This document shows, in pieces, positions 34,363 to 46,449 of a DNA stretch of 64,000 nt. The position numbers and the translations under genes were made by a program. Source of the DNA: Porphyra umbilicalis (Eukaryota > Rhodophyta > Bangiophyceae > Bangiales > Bangiaceae); contig KV918868.1 of NCBI GenBank assembly GCA_002049455.2, positions 159,688 through 223,687 of the forward strand, read 5' to 3'. The notes under the pieces were generated by a model, which saw nothing but the letters and a program-made list of their open reading frames with translations, had not been told where the DNA came from and ran no database searches. Position 1 is the stretch's first letter; every line of letters starts with the position of its first letter.

Positions 34363-35275
34363 AAGTACCGTGCGCTAAGCCTGCCGGCCGAAATATCCAG
34401 CCTGGCCAGGCTGTCACGTACACATGTGCCGGCGACACAAAACAAGGGGCCTGCAGACGCCATCAAAGTGGTCCATGGACGCCAGTTCGAGCGCTGAGAG
34501 CCCTCATACGGCAAAAAGCGTCCCAGAGTAGCGTACCGTACGCTACGCCTGCCGGCCGAAATATCCAGCCTGGCCAGGCTGTCACGTGCACATGTGCCGT
34601 CGACACAAAACAAGGGGCCTGCAGACGTCTTCAAAGTGGTCCATGGACGCCAGTTCGAGCGCTGAGAGCCCTCATACGGCAAAAAGCGTCCCAGAGTAGC
34701 GTACCGTACGCTACGCCTGCCGGCCGAAATATCCACTCTGGCCAGGCTGTCACGTACACATGTGCCGGCGACACAAAACAAGGGGCCTGCAGACGTCTTC
34801 AAAGTGACCATGGACGCCAGTTCGAGCGCTGAGAGCCCTCATACGGCAAAAAGTGTTCCAGAGTAGCGTACCGTACGCTACGCCTGCCGGCCGAAATATC
34901 CACTCTGGCCAGGCTGTCACGTACACATGTGCCGTCGACACAAAACAAGGGGCCTGCAGACGTCTTCAAAGTGACCCATGGACGCCAGTTCGAGCGCTGA
35001 GAGCCCTCATACGGCAAAAAGTGTCCCAGAGTAGCGTACCGTACGCTACGCCTGCCGGCCGAAATATCCACTCTGGCCAGGCTGTCACGTACACATGTGC
35101 CGGCGACACAAAACAAGGGGCCTGCAGACGTCTTCAAAGTGGTCCATAGACGCCAGTTCGAGCGCTGAGAGCCCTCATACGGCAAAAAGCGTCCCAGAGT
35201 AGCGTACCGTACGCTACTCCTGCCGGCCGAAATATCCAGTCTGGCCAGGCTGTCACGTGCACATGTGCCGGCGGC
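34363..35275. repeat. 168-bp tandem array, about 5.5 copies
   Basis: CCTGCCGGCCGAAATATCCA recurs at 34380, 34548, 34716, 34883, 35051 and 35219 (spacing 168, 168, 167, 168, 168). Copies are nearly identical; a diverged further copy continues to about 35440. Since 168 is a multiple of three, both strands stay open over most of the array (a 56-residue period), but I do not regard these as genes. The period is close to nucleosome length, as in many satellites. Confidence 0.9.
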
Positions 35276-35440
35276 AGCAATGACTGGGCGTGCCGACATT
35301 GTCAAAAAGTGCCGTTCAGGCCACCGCAAGCATCTACTCTTGCCCTCATTTCCCTCATGTGGCCACAAGCGGCCCCAAGTATGGTACCACAGCCTACGCC
35401 TTTCGGCCAGAAGTACGCTGGGGCGGCCGAGGATGGACAC

Positions 35441-36678
35441 GCGGAAATCTGCTTTGGGGCCTTGTTTCTACTTCATGATGCCTCGGGTCTCGCCATGGCG
35501 GGTGGGTGTGGGATCCATGCAGGGATTTTCGCATGGCTCGAAATGAAGGCCCTCAGTGGAGTGCATAGCATGCTTGATCGTCGTGCTTCCTGGTCTCATG
35601 TGGTGATTCCCCTGGCTTCTAACCGTTTCCGGAAAGGGTTACTTGAGCGGGGGAAACACAGCATGAGGTCGGGAAGCGGTGCAATCGCGCACCCTCCATT
35701 GGCCTACAAAGCGCACCTGATTACGAGATCCGAGCATAGGGTCGACCTTTGACCCATGCTTGGTCCCTATTCTCCAGCTGTCCCCTTCATGGTGATTGCA
35801 GATGCGGCTTGATGTTGATCGTCTCGATTTCATCATGTATCCGGTTACTATGCAAAAAGCCGACCGCGTCATCGTTCCGATCAAGCTTGCTAATGTGGAG
35901 ACTTACTCGTAGTCTGGAACGGACTTGGAGTCGCGTTTCCCCTACCGCCAAGTCCGATTTCCTCGCAAGGCTAACTGACGTCACCGGCTTGCAGACTGCG
36001 CCCTCGGCGGAACCCAGCACCAGCGTGGGGTTGCGTTAGAAATCGCATACAGTCTTGCTCCATTCCTGTAGGTTCCTTTGTTATCCACCCCTGGATAAGA
36101 ACGAGACAGCTTTGCACTGCCAGGAAGGGCGATTTTGCCATCTTCTGCACGAAAAAAGAGGGCTACTTAGGAGTCTGTCAGGCGACGAAAAGGGTGGACA
36201 GCACTGGAGAAAGGCTGTATCTGGTCCGCATCTTCCGCCGTCGACATTGCGCTGATTGCATGGTGCTCCCACTCTGTACAGGCGCGAGGGGTGGGGTTGT
36301 ATTAGAGAATAGTTGCAGTAAGGCCATTTACATGTACTGATGTAATTGTACGGTCGATTGGCGCGAATCACCTGGGGCGCCATCGGGAGCGCGCCAAAAC
36401 GACCTGCAGCGGCGACTGAAGTGGCGCGAAAAATGGACGGCTGAGACCCGGGCCTTTTGCCTGCGTGAGCCAGTGGTCGGTGCTCCAGTCGGCTGACCCG
36501 GCCTCCGCCGTCCTGCCATACACTACGGTGCCCAGCCCTCGCCAGGCACTCCCCCGCCCCGTCTCCCGTGCGTCTCTCGCTAGCGTATTTTTGTGTCTGT
36601 GTTGCGGCGACCCCTCTTACTCTGTCCTCTAGCGCCTGGCTTGGGGATGGCATCGCCACGCAGCTCTGAATCTGAGGG
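35441..36678. other. Intergenic between satellite and MULE gene
   Basis: Mostly ordinary composition with no recognised gene. It may contain the left end of the MULE element; no terminal inverted repeat was found by eye. Confidence 0.35.
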
Positions 36679-39600
36679 ATGCCCCTCAGGGGAGGCCAGT
36701 GGCGCGGCAGACCCATCATCGGCTGTCCCCGTGAGCCCTTCACTGACGATGTGACGGATCTCTTTGAGAAGGAGCAGTCTGGGCTCTACCGGGTACGTAT
36801 CTTTCTTCGTGCTGAGCACTGTTATATTCTATATGCTGAGAGTACTGGAGCTTATCAAGAGGTGAGGAGGAGGTGAGGTGTACGGACAGACGTTCTTGGA
36901 GCTGATTCTGTTGCATCGTGGCAGTGACGTGGTGCCGCATGCCCTTGAGGCAAGGGCCCGGCCTTAGGCGCTGAGTGTGTACTGACCGGCCCGTACAGTG
37001 ACTCCTTCTCTTCCGTTCTGTGATTTCTGGCATCATTGCTTGCCACAGGTGTCCCGCAAGACCACCGTGGAGACAGTCACGTTTCACAAAGAGACGTCAG
37101 CAGCGACGTATCTGACAACGTCCGTTCGTGGAGCAGCGCACGTGTTCTACCTGTCCAAGAAGGCTTTGTCATCCTTCTGGAGGGACAGCCTGTCGACTTG
37201 GGATACCCCCAAGTTCAACATTGCGTCAGTGTCGGTAGCCATCGGTGGGAGTAGCGTCAAGCACAAGGGCACCATGCGGACATGCCATCCTCCACTTGTG
37301 TGCTCCACGATGAGACCGGCTCTGTCGGGCCTCGTACACACTGAGGTCAACTTTGAGCACCCCGACTGGGTTGCTGCGATGGACAGCACCGTGACAGAGG
37401 GCACTCCCGAGTATGTGGTCGAGAAGAGGTCAATGGTATGTTCTGTGACTGGCTTGGAGCGTCGCCCTGCCACGCGTGCATGCATTCCTCGTATTCCCTC
37501 ACTCGTAATGTTGTTTCAGACCTGCTGACATCTCGTGGCCATGTGTCGGCTTTAGTAACATTTCTTGTCTTCCTTGTGTTTGTAGGCGGCCTTCAAGCTG
37601 TTTGAGGAGGTCATGACATCATGTGCATTCGATGACCCGAGCGGGGCGACGTGCGGCCAGTCGTGGACAGTGGTGCGCCCACAGGACGGGCGCCGGCCCT
37701 TTATCGGGTGCCAGGGGTAGCAGCCAGGCGATCCTCGCACACGAGATGGCGGCCATATGGGCTGCAGTCTGAAGGACGATGTCGACGCGGAATTGCTTGA
37801 GAAGTCCCGGAAGGACGGACTTCCCGAGCCAGAGCTGGTTGCGGCCGGAAATTGCACATACCTCGCGTCAAAGGACCACCGTGACAGGGTGTGCGACCGC
37901 CACGGAGGGGAGGACCCGCCTCTCGTGCGTGCGGGGGTGGGGACCTGCAAGGTGCGTGCCCGGCTGTTGTGGCCCGTGGACCCGCCGGACCCAGCTAGCA
38001 TCCGCGTCATCCTGCTCTTGTTCGGCGAGCACAACCACATTTACCCTGTTTGCAACCAACCAACGTCCGCCATCATGGACGCCATTGAGCACGCTCCCAC
38101 GGCGACAGGTCGCCAGCTGCAGGTACGCGGCCCATGCTGAGCTGTTTGAGATTTCCTCCTGCCTTTCCGTCTCCGTGCTTCTCTGCTTTCCTCTTGTGGT
38201 TGATGGGCTTTGACACTGACTTTGTTTTCACGTCATCACTGGTTTCCTCACCGGCTGCTTCCGTTCTGCTTGTGTTTTCATGGCATATCATCTTTAATTG
38301 TTCCGTTTCACCTGCAGAGGGCGGTGTCGGACGCTTGCGATGGCGCTCGTGCCTGTCCAGGGCACGTGCGGTCGCTACGGGCCGCGGCTCGTGCGTTGGC
38401 AAGCCCGCACGGCCAGGACATTCTCGGTGTCATGGATCTGCGCAGGCGCGCTGACGGCGAGCACACCTACATTCGAGGCGTGGTTGACAACTAAGACTTC
38501 AAGATCATCTTCCTGCAGAATGACGCACAGGCTGAGCTCTCTGGCCGCATGCGCTATGTCATGGTGGACACCACGTTTGACGTGGTCGCACCTGGCGCCG
38601 CCAGAAAAGGCGTCTCCCAGGCCGGCATCGATGCCAGCTCAGCAATAGATTATGACCGGCACCACGTTTCCTTTGTGTACGTCTTACTGTGGCGTACTTT
38701 GTTTCCATATGAGTGATTTTTCTGCTTCTCACTTGGTGTTGCCCCTTGTCAAGTGATGTGGCTACTGACGTTGGCCCTAGTCACCGCCCAATGCTTCCCC
38801 GTTGTGTATGGTTCTCTGTCTTCCCTTCTTTGTCACATAGGGTGTAGGTGTACTCTTTGAACCGCGCCGTCGTGGTACTGCGGGCCATGGTCATTGGCAA
38901 GTGCACGGACATGTACTAGGAGATTTTCTCCTTCTACTTCCGCAGTGCCATGATGCACGGCTTGGACGCGCCCGTCAAAGTACCGCGCACCCCTCCATTT
39001 GGTTCGCCCCCGCCCTCGCCGGTGTCTGCGCCACCGGTTGAGGTCGCCCCGGTTGTGGCTCCTGGCCGACCAAGAGCCAAAACGCCATTCGTTGCAGTTC
39101 TGCTGGACTTTGAAACGGCAGAACACGACGGGGCATTTCGGGCGATGTCAAGAACGTTTGGTGGCTCCCCTGCCGACTTTCATGGACGGTCTATTGGCTG
39201 TCGCGTTCATTTTATCGGCTTTTTGCTGAAAAAGTGCGGGAACGACATCCACCACCCGTTTTTTCGGTCGGTCGTGGCGCTGCGGGACTCGCCCCCAGCG
39301 GGCGGGATGACGGAGGCGGTGGCTTGTCTTAGTGCCCTCAAAGACACTGCCAATGCTGCGGGGGAGACCAAGCAGGCAACAGCTTTGAAGTGGCTGCTGC
39401 ACAACCGGGCTGCCCGCGAGGCCGCCTTCCCGCTATCCTCCTGCGCACTCTCGCGTACCGAGGTGCTCGCGGCGGGGCAGACAACCAACGCCATTGAGTC
39501 GCTCAACCGACAAACGCAGTTAGAGGTCCACCAGCAGGGCTCGCCTGCACTGCTTGGGGCCATCCGCGCGCTCATGGACTTTGACGCCACCACCATGCTT

Positions 39601-40209
39601 GAGGTGCTGCCCAAGGGGCAGGCCTTTAGCGTCGGTGGGTCGTCGGAGCGCGCTCGGCTGGTGCGGAATATGCGGCGACGGCAGCGGAATGCTGTGCCGC
39701 GTGACGGTGCTCCCCCAAAGAACCAAACGCCTAGAAAGATGCGGAAGGTCGTGGGGGGAGCACGTCAAAGACCAGCGACCTCGCCGGCCTCTGTCGCGAC
39801 AGCGGCGGGGGCGGCTGCGGTGACTACGTCGCCGAGCTCCACCCACCCTCTGCTCCCCCCCCTCGCCCCGTTTGATGTGCTTCTGCCGCCGTCCGTGGCC
39901 CTCCCCCTTGGCGCGCCATCACCCGCGACACATGCGGTTCAACCCACTGCACTTGTACATCAGGTTGTCGGCGCCGGCGCGTCGATGGGGGGCGCCGTCA
40001 TCTCCCCGCTGTTCTCCCCTTGGTCGCAGGCGACGCATGATGCCGGCCATCCGGCATTTCAATATGGGCTTGGGTTACCAGCTCACCCCATGGGCTTGAG
40101 CCAGCAGCCCATTTGGTCACTCTTCGCTATTCCGTCGCCGCCACCTGCTGCGAGCGTTAGCTTTTATGGGACCGGGGTTTTTCATGGAGGGTGGTCGCCT
40201 GCTCGTTAA
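36679..40209 (+). pseudogene. MULE (Mutator-like) transposase, five exons, three in-frame stops
   Basis: DDE transposase of the Mutator superfamily. Exons joined in phase 0: 36679-36792 (tentative), 37049-37435, 37586-38122, 38318-38674 and 38848-40209, with GTACGT/GTATGT donors and CAG/TAG acceptors. Exon 3 carries a FLYWCH/GCM-like finger (C....RAR....VILLLFGEHNHIYP). Exon 4 has VMVDTTFDV (first catalytic D). Exon 5 has RAMVIGKCTDMY, then LLDFETAEHDGAFRAM (second D) and GC.VHFIGFLLKKC, and finally TTNAIESLNRQ, typical of MULE C-terminal halves. The tail from about 39700 is basic, then Pro/Ala-rich; no SWIM finger is seen. In-frame TAG 37718, TAA 38492 and TAG 38917 indicate decay, though all splice sites remain. 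Confidence 0.75.
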
Positions 40210-42300
40210 AATCCTTTTTGTGGCCTGTAGCTATCGTAAACACGTTTCTTCTCACCGTTTAGCTCCGATTCCTTTTTTGGCTCCACCAATCAGAGTGCCT
40301 AGCTCCTACACAGAGATCACAGCAGAGCGTGGCTCTATAAATCGGACACTTCGGCTCCAGGAGACAGACGGAGGCGACGACCGAACCAGGACAGCCGCTC
40401 GCAGCGTCCGATTGTGCGCGTCATATGCAGAGCCCGCCGAAGCTTTGGAGGTGGTGGAAAACGTACCTGCTCCCTTTGATAACGCAGGATGCATTTCCCT
40501 ACGCGGAAGTCGCGTTGGTATGGCTCCTTGGCACCGACGCATGCTCGTATGACACAAGATGCCCCCCGGTGGTACGGGTACAACAGAACGTCTCGCAGGT
40601 TGTGAGCACTCCCCAGGACACGCGGTACCACTGAGCAGTTCGTGTACCACCAGCAGTCCTCACCCACATAGATTCATTAAAAGCGATACTCATTCCCCGT
40701 CGCAAAGGAGGTTGGCTCGCGGAGCCGGCATCGACTGGTGTGGCTTGAGAGCGCCTGCACCGGCATCCTTGCCGAGTTTCCATCCATTTTGGCCTCCTTT
40801 CTCACCTTGCCCCCCACCGCTATGATGCTGAGCCCCGCCGTCGATCACAATAGAGTGATACTCGCAAGCTATATGCGCGAGGGCAAATCCGCTCTTACGC
40901 ACAGCGCGGAGCCTGGAGGGATTTTGAAGGTGGTGGGGAAGAGTGGCCGATGCTGGGAGGCTGAGACACACATGCCCGCGATTTACGTTGATGGATAACG
41001 TGTACATCATGGCGGATGATCACAATGCCAAGCGGGCACCGAGTGGTACGACAACAAAGACCGGGGGGCGTACTGCATATAAAGCACGCACCAGGGGCGG
41101 CGTGGATCATTTGAGAAGGGGCGGCAGGGGAGATAGTGAACACAAGCGTAGGAGGCTGAAGAGAGGAACTGGACGGGAAGGCTGACTTGGGCCGTTGCGG
41201 CAGGCCCAGGTCCCGGAACCCGAGCATCATCGCGCAGGCTATAAGACGACACAGTGGTGGAAACAACTGGGTGCATAGAAATGCAATCTGTATGCACTGA
41301 CGAGGTCTGCAAAGACATGTCAGGGCATTGCCACAAGCCGTCGCATTCACGGGGTGAGGCACTCGCGTGTCGTTGGGGTCGGAAAGGTCGCCCGGTGCAG
41401 CCACTCACATGCTTCCCAAAATGGATTACAAAGTGCAATACCAAGCGAAAAGTAGATCCAATTGAGATTCATTAATGTCGAAGTATCACGGGACAAGACG
41501 AGCTTGATGCAGGTGACGGACCGAAGATGGGACCAGCAGAGGGGGCAACGCACGGTCGCATGCAGGGTGAAAGAGCCATGCAGGCCTCAGGATGGTGATT
41601 ACAAAACGTCCAGAGAGCAGAAAAAGGAGGTCTCGTGCAACGCCAGTGTCGAGCAGCAGTGTAGGTGTTCATGGCTCCCCTGACCTGCACCCTGAGGCGA
41701 AGCAGCCGCCGTCTCCAACACTCTCCGCCAGGCTGACGTGCTTCTCTGTCCACTCAGCTCGTGCGCGGCACCACCCAAGTCACCGTGACACCAACACATA
41801 CACCCAGTACTGGACGAGAAAAACCCGTGCATGCCTCCAGTCCTCGCGCCGCCTGCCTGACACCCCCCCCCCCCCCGCCTGTCTCTCCGCCGCCCCCCCC
41901 CCTGCCCCCCCCCCCCCCCCCCTGCACCCCCGTCGAAAACGTCGAAGTCTTGACCGACAACTCCACGGAAGGCTTCGTGTGCACTGTGGCCGCGTGGAAG
42001 TTGGCCTCTGTTGGTTGTTGGCCTCGGCGAGGGTGCACATGCCGGTGCCGATCATCTGCTGCTTGAGGTGCGGAGAAACGAGCAGCACAGGGACACAGGT
42101 GGCAATAAAAGGAAGTGAGACAAGTGCACGATAGGGAGCTGCTCCTTGTTAGAAACAAACTCGTCAAAAAAGTCGTCGGAGCCCCGCATCACATCCTCTC
42201 CCGATGCAAGAAAGGAGGACATCCGCACGTGTACCCCTCAATTCACGCTCGCTCACGTACCGTGCACACAACCTTGCGGGGCTCATTAGACCGAGAAGAG
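40210..42300. other. Intergenic, with long poly-C tracts
   Basis: No gene is supported. 41864-41933 contains several C-runs of 8-18 bases. A short stretch at 42308-42460 on the plus strand reads as an Ala/Val/Lys-rich peptide, but it lacks a start and its extent is unclear. Confidence 0.35.
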
Positions 42301-44397
42301 CAGGGGGGTGCCGGTGGCTGTGGCGGCAGCGCTGACGAAGAAGGCAGCGGTGCCGCCTACGAAAGCGACCGCAGCGAGAGCGGTGTCGGCGGTACACAAC
42401 GCGCCCATCGCAGTTGGCGGTAGGCGAAAGCCACCGCTCGAGGCGAGTCCGGTGGTCAAGAACGCTCAGCTGCTCTGTGCCCGTGCGAGCGCGTCCTCTC
42501 GGAGGAGGAGCGCGTTTGCCCGAGTACGCGCGCGCGTGCGCGCACACTGTTTTCATCATCAGCCTCGTTCAAACTGCGAATGAGTTACCGTGGTCCTTGC
42601 TTGGAGGACTTTGATCGAGCTTGTCAGTCCATATCGCCTATCCCAACCCCACCCCTCCCGCCCATACATCAGATGCCGATGATTGGAGCGTGATTGTATC
42701 TGGGCGAATCTCCTGACACGCCCGTCGAACCGCCACACTCTGATCCTAACGCAACCCCACGTTCATGGCGTACCCGGCCCTCGGCCACCCATCCAACTAG
42801 TTGACAGTAAAGTAACCCTCTCAAGAACGCCCCTCAATCGGGTGTAGAAGTTACTTGTCAGCCGAGGTGTCATACTTCAGTGTGCTGTTCTGTCAACCAT
42901 CCGCCATGTGGAGAGCTGCAAGCCTCGTGTGCGGACCCAGAACTCCTCACCATCAGTTGTGTGGAGGGCGGCACGCCTTGTGCGGGGATCTCGATCCTCA
43001 TTTGTTGACACTGTGAGCCTTACTGGGCGGTCAATGGTCATCTGTTCTTACAGACATAGGCTGGGATCGGATCCTTAGTGGCCGCGTTCTGACTACCCGT
43101 TTCTTCGGGCGATCATCGATTGGTGCAGCGTATGTCGCTCTTCGGAGGGTCAGCCGACGTGGAAGCTCCCCGGGGAACGGCGTCCAGTGGGCTATTGGCC
43201 CTCAATGGTACCACCTGGCCGTGCCCCCCACCCTCCGGCAGCCCTCGAGAACCCCCGCCCCCCCGCACCCCATGCGCCTTTAAGGCGTTCGGACGCGGTA
43301 CAGCTACCGCTGACGGCAACCGCCGTCGTCGCTCATGAAGGAGGGGCCGGGAGTCACGCCGGCGTCAAGGCTTCCTCTACCGCGTACGGATCCTGTCACG
43401 CCCGAGCAGCGCGTCGTTGACACCCCCCTCGCCCGTCTTGTATTCTTAGTTCTCAAGTACGTTCAGTGTCGTGAGGACTAGTAGGACAAGGAGAGTGGTA
43501 TGATGTGTGCGCTGCGTATCGTTTGGTCCGCCGTTCTCCCTCCGTAGATGTGCACCCGTCCAGTGATGTGCTTCTTCTCTCTCTGCCCATGTGGCCTTTG
43601 CCGCCACCTCTTCCCCTGCTGCCACTCTTCTCCTACTGCCTGTTTCCTGCCCACTGCTCTTTTCCCTCCGCTGCCTCCTTTACCAGTGCTTCCCCTTTTA
43701 GCTCTACTGCCCATTGTTCTCCTACTGTACCATGTATTTCTACAGTCTCATTTGATCCTACGGCCCCTGCTACCCCCTTAGTCGTTGCGGACGGCGCGGA
43801 TGCGGACGGCGAGGTGGTGGGGCGCTGCATGTGCTGATTTCCCTGTCCTTTCTTCGTGCTGGCTTTTTATGTGCGGTTCGGGTCGGGTGGCGAGGGGCGG
43901 GGGAAGAGCGCGAGGAGGTAGGAAGAGGGTGTACTACCCCCAGCCAGAGGGCGCTACAGAACCATAAAAGACGCTTCTGTTTTCTGAAACGTATTCAGCT
44001 GGTGCGGCCCTGTACGACAGCTCTCCAGCTGGCATCACGTATCAGACCGCTGATTGAATACGAATCCAGCCCAGGCACGCTCGCAATCGTGGCGCCAAGG
44101 GGGGCCACGTGACTTGTCTCAGCAGGTGCGGTGATGCCCCCAATTGGAGCTGTGAGGGGGGGGAGGGCGGCTCCCGGACATGTCGTTGAACAGTGTCAGA
44201 ACCGTGCTGGCCGCGTACTGTTGCTCTAAAATGCGAATATACCATCTATACTGATAGTGTAGACACTGAGGAAAAGCGGGGTCGAATATGGCCCAGTACA
44301 GCCATTTCAGACGTACTGGCACCAATCTGAAAACCGCCGGGGTAAGTCCCCGAGTAGCGTGGTACGGAATCGCGACGATGGTCGGGCGGACCTAAAT
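42301..44397. other. Intergenic; small Pro-rich frames only
   Basis: Alternating CG/CGTG at 42527-42543 could favour Z-DNA. Plus-strand frames 43120-43338 and 43505-43837 give Pro/Leu/Ser-rich peptides, the second rich in Phe-Ser-Cys; neither matches a family I know. I see nothing firm here. Confidence 0.3.
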
Positions 44398-45204
44398 TAT
44401 TGTGCTTCTCACAAAAACTGGACCGCGGTGCATCAGCTTCCGTTGCAAAATCACTGTGTCATTAGAGAGCGTCGGCAAGTCGGGCGTGGGTATCAAATGT
44501 GGGTAGAATGTGGGTCGCCGACCCACGTCGGATGTACCCACATCTTCCCCACATTTAGCGTCGGCAAGTGTCCAAATAACGGTTGACACGATTTGAGCTC
44601 TCCACATCTACCGCAACGGCACTGCAGCGACCTCTGTGCGAGCAACACCTTCCAATTGACCTCCACCCCCAGCACCATCACCCCTTCCCCCTTGGAGAGA
44701 CGTCCCGGCCGACCATATGACAGAGCGGCGGTCGATGGAGATGGGGGATGTAGTGGGCATAGTGCGAGTTTTGGATGGAGGGGCGCCGGCACTTAAGGGC
44801 GTTGGGGGGGGGGGGGGTGACGGCATCGGGGGGGGTATGGTGCTGGTTGACAAAGGCAGCTTGTACAGTGCAAGATGATGCGCCTTCTCGATACACCCGA
44901 AAATGGAGACACAAGCGCCCGTGGTGGGCGCCAAGCCCGGGCTTAGACGAGCGGTGGTGGCACAACTAGCGCCACGTGTGTGGCCACGTGGTCCTCACCG
45001 ATCGGTATTTGGCGTGGGTCGGATGACCCAGATAGCCACAAATGGGTTCCAAATGTGGGTAACGGCTGCTACGTGGCACGAAACGTGTCCTCGATCCACG
45101 CCGCCGACCCACATTTGACTTGCCGACGCTCTCTATTGGCTCAGGGGGCGGTTCATGATGCTGAAGCGGATGTTGCGGATCCAGTTTTTGTGAGAAGCAC
45201 AATA
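44398..45204. mobile_element. Foldback/MITE-like element of about 0.8 kb
   Basis: Nested inverted repeats: outer arms TATTGTGCTTCTCACAAAAA (44398 onward and, complementary, ending at 45204), and inner arms TAGAGAGCGTCGGCAAGTC at 44463-44481 and 45117-45135. Inside are repeated GTGGGT/ACCCAC motifs, including a GTGGGTCGCCGACCCAC palindrome at 44511-44527. No matching target-site duplication was found. The inner ends would fit hAT YARNG, but the flanks do not repeat. No transposase. Confidence 0.65.
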
Positions 45205-45415
45205 GGCGCTTCTTTCCATAGTCAAGAGACAAACTGGGGACGTCGCCGGACAACGTAGGACGCAAAAAGGCCCGCCCGGGACGGTTTTGGTCAAGTACTC
45301 CCGCAACGTGCACTGGAAAAGGCAACTTATTTTTCAACGTGCGGGTGTGTATAGTACCCTGTACTAAAGTCCAGGGCATATGTGTAAGTTCCGAAGAATC
45401 ATTTAGACTAAAAAC

Positions 45416-45862
45416 ATGCCGCGTCGCGCTTCACTTGACACGTGGCTCAGGTTTTCATGCACTGCATTGGTTCTTATTTTCATGTCCCTGCGGGCGTCCA
45501 CGGGCAGCCGGGCGCGCCCGACCCGTCCGCCCCGGAGCGCGCCGGACCCCCACCCAGGCGACGCCGTGCTTGCGACACTTCCCAGTCACGCACGGCTCGC
45601 CGACAGCCTCACCCCCCCCAGTCCTCCCGCCTCACACCTACGCCCGCCTTCGCTGCCGCTACTGCACAGTCCACGCGCTCCCTGGGGCAAACGCCACGCC
45701 ACTCCCGCCCCCTCATCCATGGTAACTAAGCTTGTGGCCAGCAGCAAGCCTATCGCAGCAGGGGGCGCGGGCGCAGGGGCCGCCGCTGCCGCCGGAAGGG
45801 CTGCCATCGGCAAGCTAGCGGCCTCTTCACCCCCCCCCTCCTCCAGACTCACGGCCCCTTAA
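45416..45862 (+). CDS. Possible small secreted or membrane protein
   Basis: 148 aa from an ATG. The N-terminus (MPRRASLDTWLRFSCTALVL and following hydrophobics) looks like a signal peptide or anchor of about 25 residues. The rest is Pro/Ser/Ala-rich low complexity ending in a Gly/Ala tract. No family recognised; composition alone could produce such a frame. Confidence 0.25.
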   Translation: MPRRASLDTWLRFSCTALVLIFMSLRASTGSRARPTRPPRSAPDPHPGDAVLATLPSHARLADSLTPPSPPASHLRPPSLPLLHSPRAPWGKRHATPAPSSMVTKLVASSKPIAAGGAGAGAAAAAGRAAIGKLAASSPPPSSRLTAP

Positions 45863-46449
45863 CCCCTTCACTATCCCCCGAACGTACCCCCCTGTCCGGT
45901 ATCCTCCCCCCTCGACGTACCGCACGGTCAGCTGCGCGACATCCCGCACAGCCAGTTTCGCCTCCGCGACACCACCACCCCCTCGCACGGGCCACACGCA
46001 CGGCGATGCCTTCTCCTCGTCACAGGCCCGCGCACAGCACCACGCGAACAGCTAGTCACGGCACTCGCGACTGCCCGCTTCAGTCAGTAAATGTCGATTA
46101 CACGCATTAAGGCGCATGAGCGCGACTCATGTTGGCGCGCACAGAAGTCGGCAGTGGAACGAGCGTTGGCGCTCCGCATGAAGGCATCCTCAAGCCTACT
46201 TCATCAGCTTTTTAATGACACACTTTCAGGCCGCTACAACAATAGGCTTGAGAGATAGACGTTCTTCCTTGCACCCCACCGTTGTCATGAACGCCTTTTT
46301 GTGGAATAAATGCCCCGCTGATAACGCTGCAGGCGGTAATTGACGCGACCAGGCATTAAAATGCGTGTCATCGGTGCTGCGGGGAAGGTCTGGTCGACAT
46401 TTGTGGCCGTTGGTCAACATTGGCGGTGGTTGTGGGGGGCAGGTGATGC

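Noticed and set aside
33873-35275. CRISPR-like array
   Set aside because: Contiguous tandem repeats without unique spacers, in a eukaryotic setting.
34071-35440. Protein of 56-residue repeats in the 168-bp array
   Set aside because: Both strands are open because the period is a multiple of three; there is no start context, domain or continuation outside the array.
37718-38919. Reassigned stop codons (TAA/TAG read as sense) suggested by the MULE
   Set aside because: Other genes here end normally, the stops are confined to a transposon, and the C48 gene has TGA instead; simple decay explains them.
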